Origin: Dermanyssus gallinae
Lineage: Eukaryota; Arthropoda; Arachnida; Mesostigmata; Dermanyssidae
Length of the DNA stretch: 64,000 bases
Direction: 5' to 3'
Assembly (NCBI GenBank): GCA_003439945.1
Contig: QVRM01002192.1
Location: forward strand, 1,054,001-1,118,000
The translations under genes and the position numbers were made by a program. This document shows, piece after piece, positions 24,645-34,954 of the stretch (position 1 is the first letter of the stretch; the number at the start of each line of letters is the position of its first letter). Below the pieces are notes generated by a model, which was not told the DNA's origin, made no database searches, and worked only from the letters and a program-made list of their open reading frames with translations.

Positions 24645-24732
24645 TCTATAATTGGTAAAGTTTATTTTCCGTATAATACATTAGGTATATGTTACACACA
24701 TCAACTAGCTAAGCCAATGCGCATTGTGACTG

Positions 24733-27614
24733 TCACGTGTCCGTTTCGATGAGGCCAGGGCGAGACCACTTCAGGAGTGTGCCCCGAACGGAGGCAGCGT
24801 TTCCACGTTGTATATCAAGATCCAGGCGTTGTTTAAAAAAGGACGATGACCTGTTATCACCGGATGACAGGTTTAACAAGGTCCCAACTTTGCGGATCAG
24901 CTGCTTGGTCCAAACGCCAGGGGCACCCAGGGTTTCAAACGCGAGAGGGCAAAATTCATGGGGATAGCCGATTGATGAGTATTTTCTCAACTTGTTAGTC
25001 TCCGCAAGGTGGGCTGCATAACCAGCTTCGGATGCGCCGCCACCGACCATAAAAGGAGCTAAGGAGTCGGTAACGGTTGCATCCCAATTAGCATTTTGCC
25101 TCGCTCGAATGGTGTGAGTGTCATACCATCTGGACGTTTGCTGTCCTCCGCACAGAGGCCTGGGGGTTCCAGAATGCACGGACGACCGCACGACTTAAGG
25201 GCTCTGCTAAAGGTCTCATTAATAGCGGCATGTCTCGAGCGTCGTCCTGCACTAATGCACGATAGTCCGTGATGTCCTAGTTTATCGACGGGGTGACCAC
25301 ATTGGCACCGATGAGGGCTAACTATGTCTGCCCCTAGTCGTAAGCCTACTGCTATGCGAATCGACTCGTCATCAAGAAGGGTACCTATGGGGGCACTGGG
25401 AAGCGCGTGTAACCAAGCCTCTGAATCCTTAGCGGATACGGCGTTTAAGCGAGCTCTGGCTGTGTCGTCGGCAGCTTCGTTAAAGAGACGTCGTTGCACC
25501 TCGTCGTGCAGAGGGGAACTCCAGTCACCCTGGAACAGTACGTTTTCAGGCCTACCCCCACAGCGCGCCTCAAGGTTCTCTTGAAGGTGGGCTAAGCGGT
25601 TTCTAAACTGGTCGACTCCCGGTGAATCTAAAAGACGGGTTGCCCTGTTTTCCGCGCTTAGCATCGACGAGACTATAGCAGGCCCGGCCAGGGTCAGTAA
25701 ATTTGGTACCCCGAGGCCCCCTTTTAAAACGGGTAGCAATGCCTGTTCTCGCGCGTTAGGCGGTAGAGATGTATTCAGCAAGGACTCGAGGGTAGACAGT
25801 AGCAAGTCGTTGAGCCTTTGCAACTCGTCGGTTCGATTAGATAATTCGGCCCCTCGATGGAGATGGATTAGTCTTGAGAACGAAAAGGAGGACTTGAGTA
25901 AGAAAAGTCCCCGATAAGCTCCCAGAAGAGGAAGGCGAGCGGCGGCGTTTTCTAGTTTCAATCTCCAACGCTCGATTGCTGCTGGGAGCCCCTCGGGGCA
26001 AATTGGCACACCCAGTAGCTCCAGATCGTCCTTGACGGTTAGCTTGCAGCCAGGCAGGAGGTTTTGGAGTGACTGTATTTTTGGGGCCTCAAAGGTAGGG
26101 CCAAAGAGGCATATCTCGCATTTGGCCGGATTTAACTCCAGCCCGGATGTAACACTGAAATCCAGGACCCGTTGAATATCTTCGGCTACTGTGCAAACGT
26201 TTCCTCCTAATAAACCATCGTCAAGATACCAGAGGTTCAGCGGGCTCCTGAAGGAATCCACCAGATCCTTGATACCCAGACAAAACAGGGGTGGTGCTAA
26301 GGGGTCCCCCTGCTGCAGTCCAGTGGCGGACGAAATCACATGTTCAGGCAGGACAAGATGGGAAGGGTGCCGATAAGCCAGTTCGACGTAGTTTAATAGA
26401 TAAGGGGCGTGGGATGCGATGGCCTTCATCAAGTGATCGCGTCGTATACAGTTAAAAGCGTGTTTAAAATTGAGCTTTACAGAGACCACTGGAGGTTCGC
26501 GTGAGTCGAAAAAGGCACAGGCTGCGTGAATGGCTACTTCGGTTCCTGCCGGCGTCGCGAATCCCAATTGGTGTGCACCGGTTGCGTGAGAAATGGCGTC
26601 TTTGTTGTGGTTGCATCCGATCTTCGCGGCGAGCCTGCGTAGGGCAGACGAACACGCAATAGGACGTACCGAACCGTCCTTTTTCTGAAGGGCAAATAGT
26701 CTTGCGCCAAATATCAAGGGCCGGAGGCAAGGAGGAGGGGTGCCCTAAAGAAGGATGTCTACAACCTTTGCCAACGCGGAGAGTAGGCTAGCGGCGACGC
26801 CTTCGAGGGACGGGGAAAGAAGGTCCATTAACAACCGGGGTCTCATAAAGTCTAACCCTGCGGCAAAGCTCTTGGAGAAGCTCTTAATTGCCGCCTGGAT
26901 ATCTTCCTTTGATGTGACGAAGGGCAGAGGAGATCTGGTCAGTGTCGGCCATTCTAGGTCCTCGGGAGCTAATGGGTGTTGCTCTCGCAAGGCCTCTATA
27001 CGGTCGATGCCCGGCGTTAAAGTATCTGTGGATACAATAAGTCTGGCGGCACCAGCAACATCACCTTCGGAGAGTTTGATAGTGGACTGGCGCACGGTGT
27101 CATTTTTGAATGGTTTAGAAGTAGAGGTGCGAGGGTGCGAAGTGGCAGTCATGTCTGACAGGCGCATATTCTGAGAGAAGTCGCGGAGATTGTTGCGGAT
27201 GATGACTGAGAGAGATAACGCATCGTTGCGTGCGCGGGGGAGGCGAAGCACTACGGGGGCAAAAGAGAAAAGACCGTACCATGCTTCCACGTCGTTATCA
27301 GATGAGACTGCTGAGAGTACACGGGGAAGGGCCTCGGCCACTTGCCTCCTAACTGACTTTGGTACAATTTGGATTAGTCTGATTCGCCCCATAACTGCTT
27401 GAATGTCCTCTAAAATTTGCGCCGGTTGCAAACGAGAGGGCACAGAGGTGGTCGTTGTGGAGAAGGAAGCCTCAGTGGTGGTGGGATGCTTGGCAGATAT
27501 ATGCCTTGTTAGGCCACGCCGCGTGTATCGTCCGTCGCATAGTGGACATTTGATAGTAGCTGAAGTGGAGTGTGATGCTGCTCCGTCTTGAGCTGTGTGA
27601 TCGTGGTCATTCAT
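24733..27614 (-). pseudogene. RLE-type LINE ORF2: zinc finger, RT, CCHC, restriction-like endonuclease
   Basis: About 960 codons. It starts at ATG 27614. A C2H2 finger occupies residues 23-43 (Cys23, Cys26, His38, His43). A linker reaches a TAG at 26745-26747, with the frame continuing unchanged. RT then shows LFALQKKDGSVRPIAC, the motif-A region VKLNFKHAFN (Asn where Asp is expected, 26469-26471), LQQGDPLAPPLF, and catalytic YLDD (about 26217-26228). The C-terminus has CQCGHPVDKLGHHGLSC (CxCx8Hx4C), then SRHAAINETFSRAL and KRPDGMTL. A 1-nt deletion near 25086 shifts frame to NWDATVTDSLAP, giving the RPD-x-D pattern of the endonuclease, with NKLRKYS downstream; the stop is at 24733. Such proteins nick a target and prime reverse transcription there. 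The motif-A change would block RT. Confidence 0.86.
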
Positions 27615-27860
27615 GATTGTACGATTTGTCGTAGATTTTTCACTAGCGGTAGCAGCTGTAACAGCGGCTCCAAAAGTTCTAATAAGGCCTTGAATTTAGC
27701 CGATAAGTCTGGGCTTAAGCCTGAAAGAATCTGAGACAGTCCGAGGGAGGCGCCTTTAGGGCCGAGCACAGCCTGGGCGCTTTACGTGTGCGCTTGACGG
27801 GTGTTTTGATACGGCGATGCCTTACAACGGGCGTCCTCCGGCGAGACCGTCCTGTCGATC
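27611..27860 (-). pseudogene. 3' end of an ORF1 overlapping ORF2 by ATGA
   Basis: An open frame from 27781 down to TGA at 27611-27613 encodes about 56 residues rich in Leu (KALLELLEPLLQLL, VKNLRQIVQS). Its stop overlaps the ORF2 start as ATGA. Just upstream, in another frame, is a very basic stretch (GRSRRRTPVVRHRRIKTPVK, about 27785-27855). A single frameshift would join the two. The rest is cut off by the (TA)n tract. I infer the C-terminus of an ORF1; there is no family match. Confidence 0.45.
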
Positions 27861-27884
27861 TATATATATATATATATATATATA
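27861..27884. repeat. (TA)n at the 5' boundary of the RLE-type LINE
   Basis: A pure TA run of 24 bp follows the last coding-like sequence of the LINE. Confidence 0.95.
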
Positions 27885-28132
27885 CATATATCGCTCAAAT
27901 CATTTTCGTCGTTAAAGCACAAGTTCTTTATGTTGTGTTTCATTGGCTGATGAGCGTATTTCTTGACTGACAAAACTTATTTTTATAGCTGTTCGTGAGT
28001 AAAATCACAATTTTTTAATGACAAGTAAACACTGTATCATGCAGTTCCCTGAATAAACTATATATATAGTTTGCTTTCTCGAACCTTGAAAAAATCGATA
28101 CATTTGCGTAAGAAATCCTGCATTCTTCATAT

Positions 28133-29219
28133 TAGGTGGATCAAAAAGTGAATAGCATCGTGCCGTCTGCACTACCGAAGGAGACGTTCTCCGGAAGCAA
28201 TTAGAATGGTTACCATGTGAATTGGTTTCGAATTGCGATTCTAGCAGGTCGCACAACTAAAACAAGCTAGACATTTCAGTGACAGTGGCGCAGAACGGGT
28301 ACCGTACTGTAAATAAGCCTTTTTTGAAGGATTAAACCAAATTCGACGCAGTTTACGGAACAAAATGGGTTGCCTCATTTAAATGAGGTAGCATGAGCAA
28401 CGAGGACGCAATACGTGGTGGAGCCAAAAACAGCTTCGGATAAGAAAACTGTGCTAGAAGTTAACAAACTCTTAAAAACTGACCGCCGATTGAAGCTGCG
28501 CGAAATAGCGGAAGAGATGAGTATTATCTTCATGGTGCAGTACATCAAATATTTTATTAGCATTATTGCATGAAAACATTTAAACAAAGTGGCTACTGGA
28601 GTTAACTATTAAGCAAAAGCTAACACGCGTGCCAGCTTTGGAGAGCAATTTGGAGCTTTTAAGAAGAAATCTGTAGGATTTTTGCGCCGATTCATCATCG
28701 CCAACGAAGCATGGATCCACCACTTTACTCCAGAACGGAAACATGCTACCGAGTAGTAGACTGCACGCGGCAAAAAGCTTTTTCCAAAGTTAAAAAGGCA
28801 CATCTCTACTGAAATGGTTTCGGCGACCGTTTTCTAGTATGCAAGTTGTATTAATCAATCGCGATCAATTAGACGAAGAGCCGAAACTAGTGACTACTAC
28901 GCAACTCTACTGGGCCAGCTGGAGCAGGTCTCGCATAGCACTGCAGCCCACTAGAACTGTGCGCCTACCCACATGTCTTTGTTTTTTTATGGTCGTGTTT
29001 TTTCAACTGAATTTCTAAAGCATGCCTCAAGTCGTCATCCCCTTTATTATATTCCCCGTGAGACTATTACTTTATAGAAACCTCAAGAAGCATCTCTTTG
29101 GAACGATATATCAGGGCAACGACGTGATTTGGGCAACGACATAAAGCCCTGTATGAGTATTTTAGGTCAAAATATTCGGAATATTTTGTTTGTTGTATAA
29201 ACGCTTTTTGATCCACCTA
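28133..29219 (+). mobile_element. Second mariner-like element (inactive, different subfamily)
   Basis: Perfect or near-perfect terminal inverted repeats, TAGGTGGATCAAAAAGTG at the left and its complement CGCTTTTTGATCCACCTA at the right, bound 1087 bp. Both ends begin with TA. The inside encodes a decayed mariner transposase on the plus strand. The ends differ from those of the mariner at 23.4 kb, so this is another lineage. At about 1.09 kb it is shorter than a complete element and probably has internal deletions. Confidence 0.88.
28415..28960 (+). pseudogene. Mariner transposase remnant
   Basis: Readable pieces are KKTVLEVNKLLKTDRRLKL then REIAEEMSI (about 28445-28525, second helix-turn-helix), and FLRRFIIANEAWIHHFTP (about 28679-28730). 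The latter is the first catalytic block, in which the Asp of DExW is now Asn (NEAW). A stop follows. The second and third catalytic blocks are not readable. It cannot encode an active enzyme. Confidence 0.8.
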
Positions 29220-30080
29220 GGCCAGTATGTGATATCTCTGTTAGCAAAAGTCTTTCTTGCGTATAGGCCTGGGCTTAAATAAATATAAGCATCAGTTAGA
29301 GTTATACAAACCGTATTGCAGGAGGGTAGCTTACACATTCAGCACGGACAATTGGACTGGCCTGGTATGATCCACATTTTAGAGCCTTCGGGCGACGTTG
29401 CGTTTAAGATAGGGCAATTGAAGTGCCAGATGTTTAATGCAATCAACACATATACACGAAGCAAACAAATATATCGCTGAAGCTTATAATTTCCAAATAG
29501 TTTATCAGTAACCTTTTTCTTCAAAGCGTAATGCGCAGTCTACATGAAAACTAAGTGTAAGCGTGCATTGTTTTTGACCTTTGAGCAAGACTTTGAATAA
29601 AGTGATATTCTGTTCTAAATGTATACAGATGCTTAGGTTCGAAGGTTAGCGCTTTTAAGCCTTGTTCAAACATAGGGGCCACAAAGGGCCACGAACCGCA
29701 AAATAGAGTCGCTGTTCTTCAACAACTCCCGAAAGACAAGCGGACTTCCGCGGGTCGAAATTCAGTCGAGCGCGCCCTGTAAGAGCATCAAGCGTGCATG
29801 CAGAACAATGAACCTCGTCCTAAATGAGGGGCGCACGTGAACGCACGGTAGAACAGGAGAGCGCGACCACATAGTATGGAGCGATTCTAGGCTAAACTAT
29901 TTACAAACATATTAGCATTATGCATCGGAATAGAAGAAAACATTTTTAATCATTTCTGCTTGTCGCCCCCTTCTAAAAAAAGAGCCGCTAAGAGCATTCA
30001 GAAAGGGAATCTCCGCTTGCCTCAATTGAATGATATCATCATGCCTAGTTTAACGAGGTCCGGTTGCAGAGGGCAAGAGT
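29220..30080. other. No recognised feature
   Basis: Mixed-composition sequence with only short frames and no recognisable domain or repeat. Confidence 0.4.
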
Positions 30081-30082
30081 AC

Positions 30083-30909
30083 AGCTAAAGCCCACAGGGT
30101 GTGATTTTGTGACCGTGCTCTAGAACTTGGCTTACGACAGGGTGCTCGAGAGCGATAATCTCCCGAATGGAGTGGAGACGCTAGTGTACGCCGACGATCA
30201 CGCACCTATGGTTACGGCTAGGCCAGAGTCAGTCCTAGAGAGTGCCACCAATAAAGCTTAGACCCGCGTAAACAAGTGGATGGACTTCCATCATCTCAAG
30301 ATCGCATTCGGCAAGATACTTAACAGGACAACAGAGGAGAATAGGGGTAAAACTCGCAATGGCGGGCCGCCCAATAGAAATCAGAAAAGAGGCAAAGTAC
30401 CTTCGGGTCATCCTCGATACAGAACTTACGGGATCGGCGCATGTGGTGTTTGTAACTGATAAATTCAAAAAAGTCTCCCGGAACCATGCGCGTATTCTGC
30501 TGAGGGTCGGTAAAGTGTCGAAAGCGAAATGGAAATTGTTAGCAGTCTGCAACGGGCCTGCACGCGGTCCCGGTCTGAGCGGACATAGAGATGCAAACGG
30601 CAGAAATAAGAGCAGCACTAAGGTTAGCTTAACGAACGCTGGTGATCAGGGTAAGCCGCACATATCGGACTATTTAGACCGAAGCCCTCTTGGTCCTAGT
30701 CAAGATGTTACCGTGGGACCTGCTCGCGGTGGAGAGAAGCAAGCGCTTCCTTGACGACGATCATGACCTGACAGAGCTTCGAACCACGGATAGGAGTGCC
30801 ACTATTGCGACCTGGCAGAAGAAATGGCCAGAGATAAGACCCGGAGCGACCAAAGGGAGCTGGACTAAGTCTGATACTATACCTCGGAGTATGGCACGAC
30901 TGTCAACAT
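30083..30909 (+). mobile_element. R1-like LINE remnant (host copy, left part)
   Basis: The piece starts in RT domain 4 (TGCDFVTVL, stop, NLAYDRVLES, about 30095-30150), then NGVETLVYADDHAPMVTA (about 30165, catalytic box present), MAGRPIEIRKEAKYLRVILD (30359-30420) and TWQKKWPEIRPGATKGSW (about 30810-30865). These are close to the nested R1-like copy at 3.5-4.3 kb (AGHPIEIRKKVKYLGVMLD), so it belongs to the same family. Stops and frameshifts are frequent. It is interrupted at 30909 and continues at 33958. Confidence 0.87.
30896..30909. repeat. Target-site duplication of the nested minus-strand LINE
   Basis: ACGACTGTCAACAT at 30896-30909 recurs exactly at 33944-33957 on the far side of the insertion: a 14-bp TSD. 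Confidence 0.9.
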
Positions 30910-31161
30910 TTTTGTTTGTTTTTTGGGGTGAGAGGGAAAAATGCTTTTACGCACACCCAAAGCGGGTAGTGTGGGACTCAATGCCGATGTTGTTGGCATA
31001 ATACCCACTAAAAACCTCTCACCTAAATGGCCTCAGGAGGAGCTGGAACTATTCTTTAATACTATTTCAACCCCTACTTCTTCCTTAGGGTTGCGTGAAC
31101 AGAGCGCACATCGCGGTCTGCACCAAATACTTTTGTTCAATAATCGTCGCGGCAAAATATT

Positions 31162-33226
31162 TTATGATGTGCCAGCTTTGGTGTCTTGCAAGAGGGCCTG
31201 AGCCATTTGTTTACAAGTTACCGGGAGTTCCCGGTCTAAAAGCCGCGCCAGCTCCGCCCTGTTCGCGCTGAAAGCCGCGCATACTTTGAAGTAGTGTTTG
31301 ACGTCGTATTCTTCTCCTGAGTCGCAGAGAATGCATGCTGGCGACGAAGCACGTCCTATACGATGTAGGTATTTTCTGAAGGTGCCGTGGCCCGTCAAAA
31401 ATTGGGTCAGAGGGTACGACAGTGATCCCTCTCGCCATTTAAACCACTCTCGAACATCCGGGAAAATAGAGCGAGTTCAAAAACCCGGCTGACCCGCGTG
31501 GATCTCCAACCATCTATTATTCCACGCATCTAGTGCCTGACGTCGTGCGTCTTCCTTAGAGATAGAGAAGTCCGCACGACAGACTGTGCTCTTCAAAACC
31601 CGTAGATCCCAACGGATCTGCCTGGAGAGTACTTGGATGGCCGCGGTGGACGCAGTTTTGTTGGCCCTTGCAATCTTAAGGGCCAGCGGCCTCAGCGTTT
31701 TATCCAGGGGCCGTCGGCATGTAACTCGCTTAGCCGTACGCTGCCACAGCGGACTGCGTAGAGCATAATACTATCTACTACCGTCGCCAGAAGACACCTC
31801 CGATAATCGGAAGCACCCCGTGTGCGCGGCAGCAATCTTGAGAGTTCTGTAGTAGCTTTGGTGGCCTTTGCAGCCGCATAGTGAACATGAGGGGTGGGTT
31901 TGTACGTTGTGGCAGGTAAGATGCTAAAATCCTTCTAAGATGGGGCGAAATAAAAGCCCGTGCTAATGCGTCATTAATGGAGTTCCATGAAACTAAGTTA
32001 AAAGCGTTCTTGATGTCAAGTAGAGTTGCTAGGCAGTGCGATCTCGTTTCTGAGCGAGTACCTCTCTGGGTTTCGGCTATGGTAAAAAGGCTCTGAATTG
32101 CGTCATGTGTTGAGTGGCCTGAGCGAAAGCCGTGTCGGTCCACTGAGATCACTTTTTGTCATCCAACTCCTTTTGTCCTCAGCCGCATATGTATAAAATG
32201 CTCGACTGCACTGGAGAGACTGGGAAGGACGCTGATAGGCCTAAAAGCAGAGGGGTCACTTTGGGGCGACGCGGTTTTAGGAATCAGGACAAGGTGGGCC
32301 TTTCTCCAGTCGTCGGGGAATGTGCCCGATCGTAAGATGGCCTCCACCATTTTCATGAAAACGGTCGGATGATTCTCTATAAGCATTTTAGCGGCTTCAT
32401 CTGGGATGCCGTCTGTTCCCGCTGCCTTATGCGGTCGGATTTTCTTGACGACTTTTCTCACTTCCTCCATTGTGATGGCGGGGAAGTCTGATTTCTTGGC
32501 GTCGAAGTTTGGCCTCAGTGGTGGGGGGTCTGAGAGATACAGCCCGCCGATGACTTTTTGAGCGAGGTCGGGAGGCAGTGGTGGTTGTGCGTGCTTCAAT
32601 TTGTGTCGGGCTATTTTATAACCTTGCCCCCAGGGGTTGTTCTGGATATCGTTACGAAGTCTTTTCCAGCACTCAGACTTACTCTTTTTTATTTCCCGTA
32701 CCAGCGCGCGACGAACTTCTCTGTATTTCTCCCATAGCGCACGAGACTCAACTTCCTGCTGTAACGTCTCAAAATGTATTCTCAGGCGCAGCCTGCGGGT
32801 TTTAGGAAGGGATGGCGCCACGTTGAGGCAGAAAGTAATGTAGAAGTGGTCCGAGAGGTTTTCGACGCCGTCGTGTACACACTACCCTGTCACCCTGGGC
32901 AATAGGGTCTCAGAACAAAAAGTAAGGTCCATGGTTGATTCTTGGTTCCCCCTTCTAAAAGTGGTGCCTGGAACGTTGACTAGGTGCAGGTCGTGTTCCG
33001 ATGCCCAGTCTACCAGCGCCGCTTCTCGCGGGGATATCCTGTTGCTCCCCCACTGTCGGTGGGCTGCGTTGAAATTACCCCCAATTACGACTTGGCGGTG
33101 GTTTTGTTTTATGATCGATGTTGTCAATTCTTCTAAGAACTCTTTAAAAACATCGGTAGAAACGTGCGGGGAGATGTATATTGAGTAAATGGCCACTTTA
33201 ACCATGGTGATAAAAGAGAAGTGCAC
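31162..33226 (-). pseudogene. R1-like ORF2 with internal deletion
   Basis: Reading the minus strand: VAIYSIYISPHVSTDVFKEF and then VVIGGNFNAAHRQWGS (endonuclease; the Asp of GDFN is Asn, codon at 33074-33076). A frame break near 32850 follows, then 32821-32159 with PHKAAGTDGIPDEAAKMLI and SAFRPISVLPSLSSAVE (RT domains 1-2), and 32152-31778 with DRHGFRSGHST and CLATLLDIKNAFNLVSW (domain 3, first catalytic Asp kept). The segment from PQGS through YADD is missing: near 31870 the sequence jumps to the thumb (LLATVVDSIMLYAV). It ends with MTGHGTFRKYLHRIGR then CILCDSGEEYDVKHYFKVC, the C-terminal Cys/His motif. Confidence 0.87.
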
Positions 33227-33239
33227 TTCTTAGTCTGCT

Positions 33240-33943
33240 CTAGTAGGGTAGACATCCGAGGTGGTTCGATATACAGCTGACGACCCGTTTGATGCGTGCA
33301 CAGCCGCTGCATGTAGCCGACGGGGGTGTGACGTGGGTGTATATGCAGCTGCACGTACAAAATACGCCTTATGTATATATGTACGCGCTCCTATGCGTAC
33401 TCATGCACGCAACTATTGCTCGCTAAATATGCGTGCGCCCGTGTGCACATATAAGCTTGTGGGGCTATATGTAAACACACATATACACAAATATATATAC
33501 ATATTATATACACACGCATATACACGCGCACACTCCCGTGCACATATATTACAATTATATATGCCCGTTGAGTTTACGGTTGCACGCCAATATAAACGCA
33601 CTGCAATCTTGATCAAAACATATGCGCTGTTGGAGAGTGTTGGTAAACACGCACTGGCCGTGCAGACGAGCTGACAGATGTAAACAAAACTCAGCCTGCA
33701 CTGTAGTCGTTTGAAGATTGTGTAACTGCACCAGTGTTGTTAAAATCAGACTAAGAGCAAATTATGTCTTGCACAGTACCTGTGAGGTGTTAAAAGACGC
33801 GTGCTGGATTGTTCACTAGTGCAGTTATCGAGTGCGGTTGCTCAGACCGCTTAGAGTCTCAGGTTTTCGCACTTTTCACCGATTATCGCAGAGCAAAGTT
33901 CACACTCGATCACTTAGGGTGAGTGCTAGCAGCCGATAGAGAG
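33240..33943 (-). other. 5' region of the nested LINE, with alternating purine-pyrimidine sequence
   Basis: This lies between the endonuclease and the upstream TSD. No zinc-knuckle ORF1 is seen. The segment 33340-33590 is rich in CA/TG/TA dinucleotides (ACACACATATACACAAATAT and similar). The outer 300 bp look like unique 5' UTR. Either ORF1 was deleted or this copy was reverse-transcribed from a rearranged RNA. Confidence 0.5.
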
Positions 33944-33957
33944 ACGACTGTCAACAT

Positions 33958-34310
33958 GGCGAGCTAACCTACAGCGCAAGTGTTGACCAGACACGGTTCG
34001 TTTTAAATCGACATGATGACCATTAAAAAGGTAAACAGTGACATCTATGTGAGGTGCGGCTCTGGCGAGCCGGGCGACGTGGAGCACACCGTGCTGCGCT
34101 GCGAGGCTCTCAGGTCTGCACGGAACACCGGTTCTACGGTTCCACCGCCGTGAGGGGAGATCTGTAAGATTAGAAAGATCACCGACTACATAATAATGCC
34201 GGCGGAGGCGTGGAAAAAGGCGACAAACTAGTTCAACGCCATTTTGACACTACAGCAGACCCTAAAAAAATTCAGGAGGCTATCACGCCAGCTACGCATG
34301 ACGTATGTGC
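33958..34310 (+). mobile_element. R1-like LINE remnant (host copy, right part)
   Basis: This continues the element at 30083-30909 after the nested insertion. It reads HGELTYSASV, then IKKVNSDIYVRCGSGEPGD and VEHTVLRCEALRSARN (34030-34125), the C-terminal Cys/His motif, and MPAEAWKKATN (about 34197-34230). This aligns with the C-terminus of the copy at 4.3-4.6 kb. It proves that the insert split one element. Confidence 0.88.
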
Positions 34311-34950
34311 TTCAGCATTTCAGAAACGCCTTTAAAAGTGCGGTTAAACACAGCCAACTCAGCTGAGGTAGCGGTTAAAATACTGAGCATGGGCCATCGT
34401 GAGGCACAGGTGCTTCAAAATGACAAACATTGACATTCGAATAAAAATACTGACGGATCTATTCGAAGTCACTATTGCAAATCTTACAAAGCAACCGCAA
34501 GAAAATGCTTTGCCAAACACCAAGTGTTCACTACTATAAATATTTATAAGTGGGCTCTTAATCTATTTCTAAAAATCCCCGTTTATTGAAGAGTGAGTGA
34601 ATAATCAAATCGACTAGCAGATAGCATAATCTTTGGTGATGTTTAGGACATCCAAAACAGGGCTGGTAATGATCTTCATCTCCAGGAGTAAAATCCTAAC
34701 GATAATCAAACCTTTTTATACTTTTTGTGCGATTTTTCGGGACATGTGATGTCATCATTTTTTGACCGGATAAAACTATTTAGGGTAAACATGTGCTGGA
34801 CCGTCGGCACTAGCACAACGCCCCACTCATGTCTGTTTATGCAGGTAATCTCTCGCAAGCTAAAATTTTCTGATACATTTCATTATATCAGAATCATATC
34901 AGAGAAGAAGAATTTTTATGAGAAAAATACTTGGTGAGCAGCTAGGCCAA
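34311..34950. other. No recognised feature
   Basis: AT-rich sequence without recognisable domains or repeats. It may include the unrecognised 3' UTR of the preceding LINE. Confidence 0.4.
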
Positions 34951-34954
34951 CCTT

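Larger units (their letters stand above)
24700..27860 (-). mobile_element. RLE-type LINE, nearly intact
   Basis: About 3.1 kb on the minus strand hold the tail of an ORF1, a long ORF2, and a short 3' UTR that ends before the mariner. The encoded protein has an N-terminal zinc finger, reverse transcriptase, a C-terminal CCHC and an RPD-x-D restriction-like endonuclease, the layout of the R2/R4/NeSL/CRE side of LINEs, which differs from the endonuclease-first LINEs elsewhere in the window. The 5' boundary coincides with a (TA)n tract (27861-27884). Only two inactivating lesions are seen in ORF2, so it is younger than most elements here. Confidence 0.85.
30910..33943 (-). mobile_element. R1-like LINE, nested in reverse orientation
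   Basis: A 3.03-kb insertion between exact 14-bp TSD copies. On the minus strand it runs from a 5' region (33943 to about 33230) through ORF2 to a 3' UTR (about 31030-30925) and an A-rich tail (at about 30910-30925, read as T-rich on plus). Its 3' UTR matches the one at 5055-5165. ORF1 is not recognisable, and the middle of RT is deleted. Confidence 0.9.

Noticed and set aside
30690..31001. A 103-codon plus-strand frame as one gene
   Set aside because: It runs across the TSD junction at 30909 from the host LINE into the antisense 3' end of the nested LINE, so it is a chance chimera.
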